The position numbers were made by a program, and so were the translations under genes. Under the pieces are notes generated by a model, which saw only the letters and a program-made list of their open reading frames with translations, had not been told where the DNA came from and did no database searches. 35,872 bases of DNA from a virus, in the IMG/VR virus record IMGVR_UViG_3300043788_000069, positions 1 to 35,872 of that record, one strand, 5' to 3'. Below are positions 5,571 through 11,828 of the stretch, one piece after another. Positions within the stretch are counted from its first letter, which is position 1; each line of letters starts with the position of its first letter.

Positions 5571-6244
5571 GCCGTTTCACGGTCATCGACTGCGAGCAGC
5601 GCACCCCCATCTGGTATGCAGCTCGAGCGGGGAAGGCGACGGCCAGCCGCGCCGGCGACATGCTCGCGAAGATCAAGGCCGGTGAGGCTGCCGGACGACG
5701 CAACTACCGCACACAGCTCGTGGCCGAACGCCTCACTGGTCTTCCCCAAGAGCAGAGCTACGTCTCGAAGTACATGGAGCGGGGCGCGGAACTTGAGGAT
5801 ACCGCCATCCCGGCTTACGAGGCGTTCACCGGAAATCTCGTCAAGCGCAGCGGGTTCATTGCGCTCAATGCCATTGAGGCGGGCTGCTCGCTCGATGGAC
5901 ACCTCGGCGACTTTGAGACCTTGGTCGGTGTGAAATGCCCGTTACCTGCAACGCACGTGTCGTACTGGAGGGCGGCTAGGCTCCCCCCTGAGTACGTCCC
6001 CCAGGTGACACATGAGTTGTGGGTGACGGGCGCTCGCAAGTACCACTTCCTTTCCTACAACGAATCCTTCCCTGAGGAGCTGCAGCTGTTTCTCATCGAA
6101 TGCGACCGCAGTGAGTTCGATGTAGAACAACACGAGAAAGAAACGCTGCAGTTCCTCGCGGAAGTCGAGGCTGAAGTGAAGATGCTGCGCAACGCCAAAA
6201 ACCCGTGGGCCATGTATGCGGCTGTGGCTAGCGCGCAGGGGTAG
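5567..6244 (+). CDS. YqaJ-like recombination exonuclease, active-site variant
   Basis: A GTG overlapping the annealing protein's stop is chosen as start, giving 225 residues. The protein shows the YqaJ/lambda-exonuclease layout: QRTPIWYAARAGKATASR near the N-terminus, GAELED (E75, E77), SLDG (D110) and VKCPLPATH (K123), then TYR-poor helices. In the family the metal site is D...E-x-K within a (L)ExKCP motif; here the residue two before the lysine is glycine (G121, codon GGT) and not glutamate. The partner ERF gene supports a role in 5'-end resection, but catalytic activity may be changed or lost. Confidence 0.85.
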   Translation: MSRFTVIDCEQRTPIWYAARAGKATASRAGDMLAKIKAGEAAGRRNYRTQLVAERLTGLPQEQSYVSKYMERGAELEDTAIPAYEAFTGNLVKRSGFIALNAIEAGCSLDGHLGDFETLVGVKCPLPATHVSYWRAARLPPEYVPQVTHELWVTGARKYHFLSYNESFPEELQLFLIECDRSEFDVEQHEKETLQFLAEVEAEVKMLRNAKNPWAMYAAVASAQG

Positions 6245-6626
6245 GTTTCTCGTCCCCACCGATGAGCTGGGCGAAGCCTGGATCAAGCGCCTGCAGATCG
6301 GTGAGTGCGCTGAATTTGAAGTGCGTCGGCCGCGCTCAATACAGTGGAACCGCATGTACTGGGCGCTCTGTCGGTGCATCGGCGAGAATCAGGATCCGCC
6401 GCGGGATGAGGACTCGATCGACTCAGAGCTTCGCATACGCGCGGGACACTTCGAGGTGCTTATCTTCGACGGCATGGAAGTCCGCGTGCCGAAGAGGATC
6501 GCGTTCGACAAGATGGATGCGGATGCGTGGGAAGCCTACTGGGCCAAAGTTGAGGTGGCCGTATCCGAGACCTTTGGCGAGGACTATCTGGCCTTCGGTG
6601 CGACGTGGCGAACCTCCGCAAACTAG
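6216..6626 (+). CDS. DUF1367-like phage accessory protein
   Basis: A 136-residue protein with the pattern WNRMYWALCRCIGENQ, then LRIRAGHFEVLIFDG...RVPKRIAFDKMD, which is typical of DUF1367 (N/K..FWAL...; RxGH.E......P.SIAFD.MD..F..FW). The family is common in recombination/nin-type regions of temperate phages and its biochemical role is not established. It overlaps the exonuclease gene by 29 bases and the next gene by 22, all in the same operon. Confidence 0.7.
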   Translation: MRLWLARRGRFLVPTDELGEAWIKRLQIGECAEFEVRRPRSIQWNRMYWALCRCIGENQDPPRDEDSIDSELRIRAGHFEVLIFDGMEVRVPKRIAFDKMDADAWEAYWAKVEVAVSETFGEDYLAFGATWRTSAN

Positions 6627-6895
6627 CTGAAGGGAAGCCCTGCGACCTACGCGCTCCGTGGGTGTGCAACTCAAGGCCCGAGACGACCGTGCTCGCACAC
6701 CTAAAGATCGGCTGGTTCGGCTCGCTCAAGCCACCGGATGTGTGCGCAATACGCTGCTGCAGTGACTGTCACGACCTCGTTGACGGTCGCACGAAGCACC
6801 ACCTCTACGATCGCCAAGCTATCGAAGCGATGTGCGCTCGAGCGCTCGTGCAGAGGCTGGCGGACTACGTAGTCCAGGGAATTTTGACGTGGTGA
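6605..6895 (+). CDS. DUF1364 / YbcO-like putative nuclease
   Basis: A 96-residue protein starting at GTG 6605. Motifs are CDLRAPWVCNSRPETTVLAH then KPPDVCAIRCCSDCHDLVDG, that is C..R.P..C...PETTVLAH....KPPD.....CS.CHD..DGR, the signature of DUF1364, the family of E. coli prophage YbcO. Cysteines and histidines form an HNH/zinc-type nuclease fold. The likely role is a structure- or sequence-specific endonuclease in phage recombination, in line with its neighbours. Confidence 0.8.
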   Translation: MANLRKLAEGKPCDLRAPWVCNSRPETTVLAHLKIGWFGSLKPPDVCAIRCCSDCHDLVDGRTKHHLYDRQAIEAMCARALVQRLADYVVQGILTW

Positions 6896-6899
6896 TCTC

Positions 6900-7106
6900 G
6901 TGAGTCTCTGGCTCTCACAGGAGGAGCTCGAGCAGCTCACCGGGTTCAAGACGCGTCGCAAGTGGCGCGAAGTACTTGCTGCAATGCACATCCGCTTCCG
7001 CTCGCGGCCAGATGGTTTCCCCTTGGTCGAGCGGGCACAATTCTCGCAAACCGATAAATCCTCCCGGCGGGTCGAGCCGCACTTTCCGTGGAGGGAGAGG
7101 GCATGA
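6900..7106 (+). CDS. DUF4224 protein preceding integrase
   Basis: A 68-residue protein from GTG 6900. The sequence SLWLSQEELEQLTGFKTRRK, WREVLAAMHIRFRSRPDGFPLV fits DUF4224 (LT.EEL..LTG....Q...L...GI.F..R.DG.P.V). Such proteins occur directly upstream of integrases in many Proteobacteria phages. A recombination directionality role has been suggested by position only. Its stop is 3 bases before the integrase ATG. Confidence 0.75.
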   Translation: MSLWLSQEELEQLTGFKTRRKWREVLAAMHIRFRSRPDGFPLVERAQFSQTDKSSRRVEPHFPWRERA

Positions 7107-7109
7107 GTC

Positions 7110-8099
7110 ATGTCAAGACCACGCCAGAAGAATACGCACCTACCGAAGTACGTGACGGTGATTCACGGCAGCTACTGGTATCGCCCGCCGGATGGGGAGT
7201 CGGTAAGGATCGGCGCGGAGGGCGAGGAGCACCTGGTGTGGCGCTTCATGCTCGACAAGACGAGTCCCGTCACCACGTCCACGAGCGCGACGCTCCACGA
7301 GTATTTCGAGCGCTACAAGCGGGAAGTGCTGCCTTTCTTGGGCGTGAGGACCCAGAAGGACTACGCGCGGCACATCGCGACACTCGATACCTCTTTCGGC
7401 CACATGAAGCCGGACGACCTGAAGCCGCGACACATCGGGGCGTTCCTCGATCGGCCCAAGGGCAAGATCCAGGCGAACCGTCAGGTCGCAGTGCTCTCGG
7501 CGCTCTACTCCAAGATGGTCGGCCGCTGGTACGTCGCCGATCACAATCCCTGTATCGGCGTCGAGCGCAACTCCTCCAAGCGCCGCGATCGCTATGTGAG
7601 CGATGCCGAATATGCGGCGCTGTACTCGGGGGCCTCTCCGCGTGTGCGGCTTGCGATGGATCTGGCACTACTCACCGGACAGAGACAGGGCGATCTGCTC
7701 GCTCTCCCATGGAAGAACGTCACGGACGAAGGGATCCTCTTTCGACAAGGGAAGACCGGCAAGCGGCTGCTCGTGGGTTTATCAGACGCTTTGCAGGCGG
7801 TCCTGGCGCGAGCTCGGGTGATGGTTCCGGTGGTGCAGATTGGCGGCTACGTCATACGTACGCGCTCTGGGAAGCCCTACACGTCCGAAGGCTTCCGCGC
7901 CTGCTGGCAGCGGACCATGAATCGAGCGATGCGGAGTGGAGCTCTCCAGGAGCGCTTCACCTTCCACGATCTGCGCGCCAAAGCCGTGAGCGACAGCAAG
8001 ACGCTGGAAGAAGCTTTCGAGCGCGCGGGACATCAGTCGATGCAGATGACGCGCGGGACTTACGACAGGGGAATCCGCAAAGTCACACCACTGAAGTAG
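7110..8099 (+). CDS. int: Tyrosine-family integrase
   Basis: A 329-residue site-specific recombinase. The N-terminal part has an arm-binding-like region (PKYVTVIHGSYWYRPP), then a core-binding SAM-like domain (~residues 60-145) and the catalytic domain. All catalytic residues are visible: R192 (LTGQRQGDLL), K215 (RQGKTGKR), H286 and R289 (FHDLRAKA), H308 (AGHQS) and nucleophile Y318 (GTYDRG). GGAGGGAGAGGG lies upstream of the ATG. It reads toward the tRNA-Lys-like attP at 8534-8638, so it should integrate the phage into a host tRNA-Lys gene. No classic excisionase is seen nearby. Confidence 0.95.
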   Translation: MSRPRQKNTHLPKYVTVIHGSYWYRPPDGESVRIGAEGEEHLVWRFMLDKTSPVTTSTSATLHEYFERYKREVLPFLGVRTQKDYARHIATLDTSFGHMKPDDLKPRHIGAFLDRPKGKIQANRQVAVLSALYSKMVGRWYVADHNPCIGVERNSSKRRDRYVSDAEYAALYSGASPRVRLAMDLALLTGQRQGDLLALPWKNVTDEGILFRQGKTGKRLLVGLSDALQAVLARARVMVPVVQIGGYVIRTRSGKPYTSEGFRACWQRTMNRAMRSGALQERFTFHDLRAKAVSDSKTLEEAFERAGHQSMQMTRGTYDRGIRKVTPLK

Positions 8100-8103
8100 T
8101 CCC

Positions 8104-8520
8104 ATGCGAAGAGTCAGCCCTTACAAGGAAATTCTCTCCCTCAAGAGCCACCGCGTTCCTCTGTCAATTGTGGAGAGACAGAAGCACAGAGGCTTCGCGT
8201 GCGTCTACGTTTTCCCGGCCCGTGAGTTCGTCAAGGTCGGCATGGCTATTGATCCCCATGAGCGGTGGTGCGCCATTAAGGTCGGCAATCCTCTCCTTGA
8301 GAAGCCTCTGTACGTCAGCGGCTGGATTCACGATTGTGGAATCGTTGAGAAGGCTGCTCACAAAGCTCTCTCAGCCTACAGGTACGACGGGGAGTGGTTC
8401 AGGTGCAATAAGTACTTCGCTGCTGAAGTCGTTCGGCAGATCTTCGACGCCCATCAAATAAGAAACGTTGTGTTGTATGAGAAACAGGTCTCCAGAAATG
8501 TTACAGCCAAGTCAGAGTAA
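8104..8520 (+). CDS. T5orf172 / GIY-YIG-superfamily protein
   Basis: A 138-residue protein beginning 4 bases after the integrase stop. The pattern GFACVYVFPAREFVKVGMA, IDPHERWCAIKVGN, EKAAHKALSAYRYDGEWFRC fits the T5orf172 domain (GIY-YIG-like: YV......KIG....P..R.......E...H........EWF). Family members are small DNA-binding or nuclease-like proteins in phages. It is wedged between integrase and attP, so it may be a free-standing nuclease or may influence integration. Either role is inferred. Confidence 0.7.
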   Translation: MRRVSPYKEILSLKSHRVPLSIVERQKHRGFACVYVFPAREFVKVGMAIDPHERWCAIKVGNPLLEKPLYVSGWIHDCGIVEKAAHKALSAYRYDGEWFRCNKYFAAEVVRQIFDAHQIRNVVLYEKQVSRNVTAKSE

Positions 8521-8533
8521 AAAAGTGTTGATG

Positions 8534-8638
8534 TTGGAAAGACTTACTGAGTGTGGGGCGTCAGGGAATCGAACCCTGCTCTCCGGATTAAAAGTCCAGA
8601 CTACCGAACTCGTACAGTGTGATGATTTGGAAAGGACT
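8534..8638. other. Candidate attP site
   Basis: The core is a tRNA-Lys 3' fragment (8554-8611). It is flanked on both sides by a direct repeat, TTGGAAAGACT (8534-8544) and TTGGAAAGGACT (8627-8638), which could be integrase arm sites. The site follows the integrase by about 430 bases. Integration into a tRNA 3' end with the phage carrying a copy of that end is the usual arrangement for tyrosine integrases. Confidence 0.7.
8554..8611 (-). pseudogene. tRNA-Lys(TTT) 3' fragment (attB identity)
   Basis: On the minus strand, a 5-bp anticodon stem CTGGA/TCCGG closes a CTTTTAA loop (anticodon TTT at ~8590-8592), followed by a 4-base variable region, a T-arm CAGGG-TTCGATT-CCCTG (8562-8578), the acceptor half ACGCCCC (8555-8561) and an A discriminator. 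A D-loop-like AGTTCGGTAG precedes it. The matching 5' acceptor half (GGGGCGT) is absent, so this is not a working tRNA gene; it would rebuild the host gene upon integration. No CCA is encoded. Confidence 0.75.
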
Positions 8639-8642
8639 GTGT

Positions 8643-8768
8643 ATGGTCAATTGTTTCCCAAAATCTCACGTTTGCTGGTCGAAGTACTGGATCTTGCGAG
8701 ACGGGCAACCTTACTGCGGAGTGTGCGGTAAGCGAGCGCTAGTGAGGTTCGTATGGAGGAACCACTGA
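8643..8768 (+). CDS. 41-residue CxxC protein beside attP
   Basis: ATG 8643 follows AAAGGA by 6-7 bases. The protein reads MVNCFPKSHVCWSKYWILRD and then PYCGVCGKRALV, a CxxCGK knuckle, ending at a TGA that overlaps the next ATG (TGATG). It is a small metal-binding-type protein of unknown function in the accessory region. Confidence 0.55.
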   Translation: MVNCFPKSHVCWSKYWILRDGQPYCGVCGKRALVRFVWRNH

Positions 8769-8989
8769 TGGCCGATCAGTGGCGCAAGTTGGGCGATGAC
8801 GCCGACGAACTGCCCGCTGAGTGGCAATGGGTTCTCGGCTATACGAAGGACCGCGATCCGCCACTCTTTCAGTGTCGGTGGTATCGCCATGCGGGCTCCG
8901 GGGCGGTCTGCTGGGACCGCAACGGCCTGACAGGCGCCGGTGTCCGCGGCCCCGATTACTGGATGCCAAACCCGGAGCCACCTCGATGA
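8768..8989 (+). CDS. Hypothetical accessory protein, 73 aa
   Basis: An upstream ATG at 8753 exists, but GGAGGA at 8755-8760 is ideally placed for ATG 8768, which also overlaps the previous stop. The sequence is MADQWRKLGDDADELPAEWQ and later FQCRWYRHAG and PDYWMPNPEPP. The WVLGYTKDR...P.YWMP.PEPP layout recalls small DUF551-like phage proteins (which end in THWMPLPEPP). This is a tentative resemblance. Confidence 0.6.
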   Translation: MADQWRKLGDDADELPAEWQWVLGYTKDRDPPLFQCRWYRHAGSGAVCWDRNGLTGAGVRGPDYWMPNPEPPR

Positions 8990-9444
8990 ATGACTCGCTG
9001 CCATCGGATCAGCGTTGCCCGTCCTGCGGTGGGCTGGCTGCGCTGCACCCCGTCGAAGGTCAATGCGTTGATCGTCCCTCAAAGAACCAGCTAATGGAGA
9101 TCGCTTGGACCATTGGCCGACAGCCTGTGCTCGGTCACTGGCCGCATATGCGCGCTCAGCCTGACATGGAAGTCTTGCAGAAAACCGCCGACGAGATCGA
9201 GCGGCTGCGCGCGGCGCTGGAGACGTACGGTCGTCACCGCGAGAACTGCGTTGGCGCTTACGTCACGGGGTCGAACTTATATCAGGCTCAGTGCAATTGC
9301 GGATTGCAGCAGATTTTGCACCCGCGAGGCGCTGACGAGACGGTAGCGACTACTACCGGCTCTAGAACGTGCGCGCATCCGGTTGGCAACTACACTTGCC
9401 CATCATGCGGGATGAAAGTCACAACTGGCGAGACGTCCGAATGA
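8986..9444 (+). CDS. Hypothetical accessory protein with zinc ribbons
   Basis: ATG 8986 shares ATGA with the previous stop, giving 152 residues; the longer open frame upstream is a shadow. There is an N-terminal CPSCGG (residues ~11-16), a central helix (LQKTADEIERLRAALETYG), CVGAYV and CNCG in the middle, and a C-terminal CAHPVGNYTCPSCGMKV. The two CxxCG ribbons flank a coiled coil. It may bind nucleic acid or metal. No family was recognised. Confidence 0.6.
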   Translation: MNDSLPSDQRCPSCGGLAALHPVEGQCVDRPSKNQLMEIAWTIGRQPVLGHWPHMRAQPDMEVLQKTADEIERLRAALETYGRHRENCVGAYVTGSNLYQAQCNCGLQQILHPRGADETVATTTGSRTCAHPVGNYTCPSCGMKVTTGETSE

Positions 9445-9533
9445 CGGTAGGGGATGGGATTGCGTGGGGATGTTTCTGGCTGGCTATCGCGACAGTGTGG
9501 ATCGCGAAGCTGATTTGGAAAGACTCTGAGTAA
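9441..9533 (+). CDS. 30-residue membrane peptide
   Basis: ATG overlaps the upstream TGA (ATGA). MTVGDGIAWGCFWLAIATVW and IAKLIWKDSE form a single membrane helix with a charged end. It is a typical coupled phage micro-protein. The function is unknown. Confidence 0.5.
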   Translation: MTVGDGIAWGCFWLAIATVWIAKLIWKDSE

Positions 9534-9551
9534 GCACCGGAGACTATATAA

Positions 9552-9665
9552 ATGCCTCTTTTTCCCAGAATTATAAAATTGCAGATCTACAACAACACGA
9601 CCTCACTAGCGAGGGTCATCAGGCAGATGGAAAACCTTAAGCGCCATATTAGGTTGAGACGCTGA
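9552..9665 (+). CDS. Possible 37-residue basic peptide
   Basis: ATG 9552 follows GGAG by 9 bases. The peptide MPLFPRIIKLQIYNNTTSLA ends in a basic helix (MENLKRHIRLRR). It is more AT-rich than its neighbours. It fills the gap before the gene at 9700, but coding status is unproven. Confidence 0.4.
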   Translation: MPLFPRIIKLQIYNNTTSLARVIRQMENLKRHIRLRR

Positions 9666-9699
9666 GAACGGGGAAGCGCAACGAGATTGAGGTAACACT

Positions 9700-10263
9700 A
9701 TGAAAGTCGAACAGCTACGAGTTGACCCTACCCACGCGCGCGAATTGTGGCAGAAGTATCAGGCTCACCGTGCGTACCAAAAGCCCTACGACGCCGAGAT
9801 AGCGGCGATCTACAAGCGGCTGGCTCAGGGAAAGACAGTGATCCGCGCCTTGGAATCGATTCGTGCTGCGGGCTTGGGCGGCGATAACAAAATGCCTCGC
9901 CTAGCTATCGCGCGGGCTGACATGACGGAGGTTTTCTTCCTTCGCTCCAGCAACCGCTGCGCTTTCTCCCCGGAGTCATGGGACCGCCGAGCGCGATGTC
10001 GAAAGACGGTGCGCATGGATTGGCTGGGGCTGAACGGAGCCGATCACAATGGCCGAGCTATCGTGCCGCTGATCCCCGTGCACCTGCGTCCGAAACGTGG
10101 GCTGGCGAACTACCACATTCTGTGGGAAGCGGAATGGAGCCGGACGTATCCGGCTGACCCCTACCTGCTGCGCCGCTTCGGTGGCGATGCGTGGCTCGTT
10201 GTGGCTGCGTGGGATCTAACAGACGTTGAACGGGCAGTGATGTCGCAGCGGTTGAGTCACTGA
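9700..10263 (+). CDS. Hypothetical phage protein, 187 aa
   Basis: Starts MKVEQLRVDPTHARELWQKY with GAGGTAA upstream. The second half (IVPLIPVHLRPKRGLANYHI, LWEAEW, PADPYLLRRFGGDAWLVVAAWD LT..ERAV) is a pattern met in hypothetical proteins of other temperate phages and prophages. The N-terminal half is helical and charged. The biochemical function is unknown. It is the largest gene of this accessory cluster. Confidence 0.7.
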   Translation: MKVEQLRVDPTHARELWQKYQAHRAYQKPYDAEIAAIYKRLAQGKTVIRALESIRAAGLGGDNKMPRLAIARADMTEVFFLRSSNRCAFSPESWDRRARCRKTVRMDWLGLNGADHNGRAIVPLIPVHLRPKRGLANYHILWEAEWSRTYPADPYLLRRFGGDAWLVVAAWDLTDVERAVMSQRLSH

Positions 10264-10277
10264 GAGCGAGACGTCAG

Positions 10278-10478
10278 ATGGTCGATGAGTTTGAATTTGA
10301 GAAGTTGAATGACGCCGTCATAAAGCGGCCGATTAGGCTGGCCGTGACAATCCCTGATCCTTACGTTGAGAATCAAAGCATCGTCGTGTCCACGCCGACC
10401 GAAAGACTGCTGCTGATGATTTTGGCTGAATTGCAGGAGCTGAGAGCTTCTGTGGGCAAGTCAGAGGTGCAGAAGTGA
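10278..10478 (+). CDS. Hypothetical protein, 66 aa
   Basis: Acidic N-terminus (MVDEFEFEKLNDAVIKRP), a strand-like middle (LAVTIPDPYVENQSIVV) and a C-terminal helix (TERLLLMILAELQELRAS). Its stop overlaps the next gene's GTG (GTGA). No family was recognised. Confidence 0.55.
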   Translation: MVDEFEFEKLNDAVIKRPIRLAVTIPDPYVENQSIVVSTPTERLLLMILAELQELRASVGKSEVQK

Positions 10479-10701
10479 AGAAACTAGTGTCGTGGTATCG
10501 GTACGGCAACAAGAAGGTGGGAGTGTCGGTGCGGCATACCGACATCAATTCTGACCATCGCGCCGAATACACTACCGATCCCTATGGCAAGCCTTCCGAG
10601 GTCTTAGTCACGGAGTACCTCACGTACCGGATGACGTGGGAACAATATGAACAATTCCGTGGCCGGACCCGCTGATACATCCTCAGAGGTGCAGAAGTGA
10701 A
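10461..10701 (+). repeat. 19-bp direct repeat carrying two gene starts
   Basis: TCAGAGGTGCAGAAGTGAA occurs perfectly at 10461-10479 and 10683-10701. Each copy holds an AGAGG ribosome-binding site and the GTG start of the gene that follows (10475 and 10697). The span given covers both copies and the gene between them. Confidence 0.9.
10475..10675 (+). CDS. Hypothetical protein, 66 aa
   Basis: The GTG start lies inside the first copy of the 19-bp repeat. The sequence MKKLVSWYRYGNKKVGVSVR, HTDINSDHRAEY and MTWEQYEQFRGRTR is basic and aromatic. No domain was recognised. It is flanked by repeat copies, so it may be a movable unit. Confidence 0.55.
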   Translation: MKKLVSWYRYGNKKVGVSVRHTDINSDHRAEYTTDPYGKPSEVLVTEYLTYRMTWEQYEQFRGRTR

Positions 10702-10855
10702 TTGGTTGCACCGCCTGCTATGTTTTCTCGGCTTCCATGAGTGGACGGTGGATCCGGCGGACGTTGTCGAAGAGGAGCGTATTACTTGGTGTAGGAAAGC
10801 CTGTTGTTTACGCTGCGGTTATATTCTTGAGCACGGCGGATACATTAAACGCTGA
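10697..10855 (+). CDS. 52-residue Cys-rich protein
   Basis: The GTG start is inside the second 19-bp repeat copy. The protein (VNWLHRLLCFLGFHEWTVDP, then WCRKACCLRCGYILEHGGY) resembles small phage proteins with a hydrophobic LLCxxGxHxW start and a C..xC..CG knuckle. The stop is 80 bases before the signal-peptide gene. The function is unknown. Confidence 0.6.
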   Translation: MNWLHRLLCFLGFHEWTVDPADVVEEERITWCRKACCLRCGYILEHGGYIKR

Positions 10856-10935
10856 TACTGAAGGGAATGCTGCGTCGCAGCGTGTTACGGGGCTTAAGTC
10901 GGCGTAGTGTGTTCTCGCTTACCGAGGTCGCGACA

Positions 10936-11685
10936 ATGAAAAAGATACTCGCTCTGCTGCTCCTATCAGGGAGCGCTTACGCACAGCAATCCGCACCCTA
11001 TGCCGCTGGCATCTGGTTAGGCGAACAGAACGATCCGGCGGCTCTTGCCACCTACAGTGCGACGCTGACAGTCCTGCCAAATGGTGCGTTCTGGGGGTTC
11101 ATCAACGATCAGACCATGGGGGCTCAGGCCGATGTCCCTGGCTGTCCCTACATGGCAGTGGGAACCCTCTGGAAAGACCTGGTCATCGTTGCCCTGTCCG
11201 CGGTCGATGGCTCTGGTCCCAGTGCTTGTGCCAAGACGCCGAGCGTGTGGGGGACCGTCAAGATCACCAAGACTTCCGCTACCACGGCAACTTGGGTGCT
11301 GACCTCTCCGCTCCTCACCAAGACCTTCAACCTCACGCTCTTTTCGGTCTACAACCAGCCCTCTTCCTTGAAGACGATCTCGGGATTCTGGGGGAGCGAC
11401 AGCTATACCGAGATCGTGACCCCATCAGGGGCTTTCATCTCTTTCAACCAAGTGACCGGTTGTATCGGCAGCGGCCAGTACACCGTGGTTGATGCCACCC
11501 ACAATCTCTATTCTCTCACCGAGACGCTCTACAACTGCGACTCGTCGACCTTCAACGGTGCCAGGAACGGGGTGGCGTTCGTCCAGAACATTTCAGGTGA
11601 GACCGCGAGCCTCAACAAGCAATCAAGCGCCGGAATGACCAATATCTACGAGTCGAGCGCTGGCACCGTCTACTACGGGCACTAG
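10936..11685 (+). CDS. Exported protein with signal peptide (moron candidate)
   Basis: The ATG at 10936 is chosen over 10867 because it follows GAGG by 8 bases and opens a clean Sec signal: MKKILALLLLSGSAYAQ with an AYA/Q cleavage site at about residue 17. The mature part (~232 residues) is Gly/Ser/Thr-rich and beta-strand-like, with paired cysteines (VPGCPYM, SACAKT, TGCIG, LYNCDSS) that could form disulfides in the periplasm. It is not a lipoprotein. It is the last plus-strand gene of the attP-proximal accessory block, a usual place for lysogenic-conversion genes. No family was recognised. A GCTGCG-t-CGCAGC palindrome (10868-10880) lies upstream. Confidence 0.75.
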   Translation: MKKILALLLLSGSAYAQQSAPYAAGIWLGEQNDPAALATYSATLTVLPNGAFWGFINDQTMGAQADVPGCPYMAVGTLWKDLVIVALSAVDGSGPSACAKTPSVWGTVKITKTSATTATWVLTSPLLTKTFNLTLFSVYNQPSSLKTISGFWGSDSYTEIVTPSGAFISFNQVTGCIGSGQYTVVDATHNLYSLTETLYNCDSSTFNGARNGVAFVQNISGETASLNKQSSAGMTNIYESSAGTVYYGH

Positions 11686-11828
11686 TGAATCGGGTGCAGC
11701 ACGATGCCTGAGACCATCAGGCTCAGGACCGTGAGGAAGGCGCCCCACCATCCCCAGTTCTTCGGCATGGCGGCAATCCCGAAGCAGATTAGAGCGGCGA
11801 CCTGAAGCAAGAGCGGCAGTATGTTCAT
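11682..11828 (-). CDS. 48-residue two-helix membrane protein
   Basis: ATG 11828 with GGAG 8 bases upstream. MNILPLLLQVAALICFGIAA, then PKNWGWWGAFLTVLSLMVSG gives two membrane segments with a short polar turn. The start overlaps the stop of the 163-residue membrane gene (ATGA), and its end overlaps the convergent exported-protein gene by 4 bases. It is the last gene of the minus-strand late operon. Holin-accessory or exclusion roles are possible, from position only. Confidence 0.6.
   Translation of the reverse strand: MNILPLLLQVAALICFGIAAMPKNWGWWGAFLTVLSLMVSGIVLHPIH

Noticed and set aside
7088-8461. A 457-residue plus-strand frame overlapping the integrase.
   Set aside because: It is a shadow frame rich in Arg/Ser/Gly without motifs; the integrase frame has all catalytic residues.
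8554-8611. A functional phage-encoded tRNA-Lys.
   Set aside because: The 5' acceptor strand complementary to ACGCCCC and a proper D-stem are missing; the fragment fits an attachment-site identity better.
9520-9530. A third copy of TTGGAAAGACT, possibly another integrase arm site.
   Set aside because: It lies about 0.9 kb from the core, within a plausible 30-residue gene, and is short enough to occur by chance.
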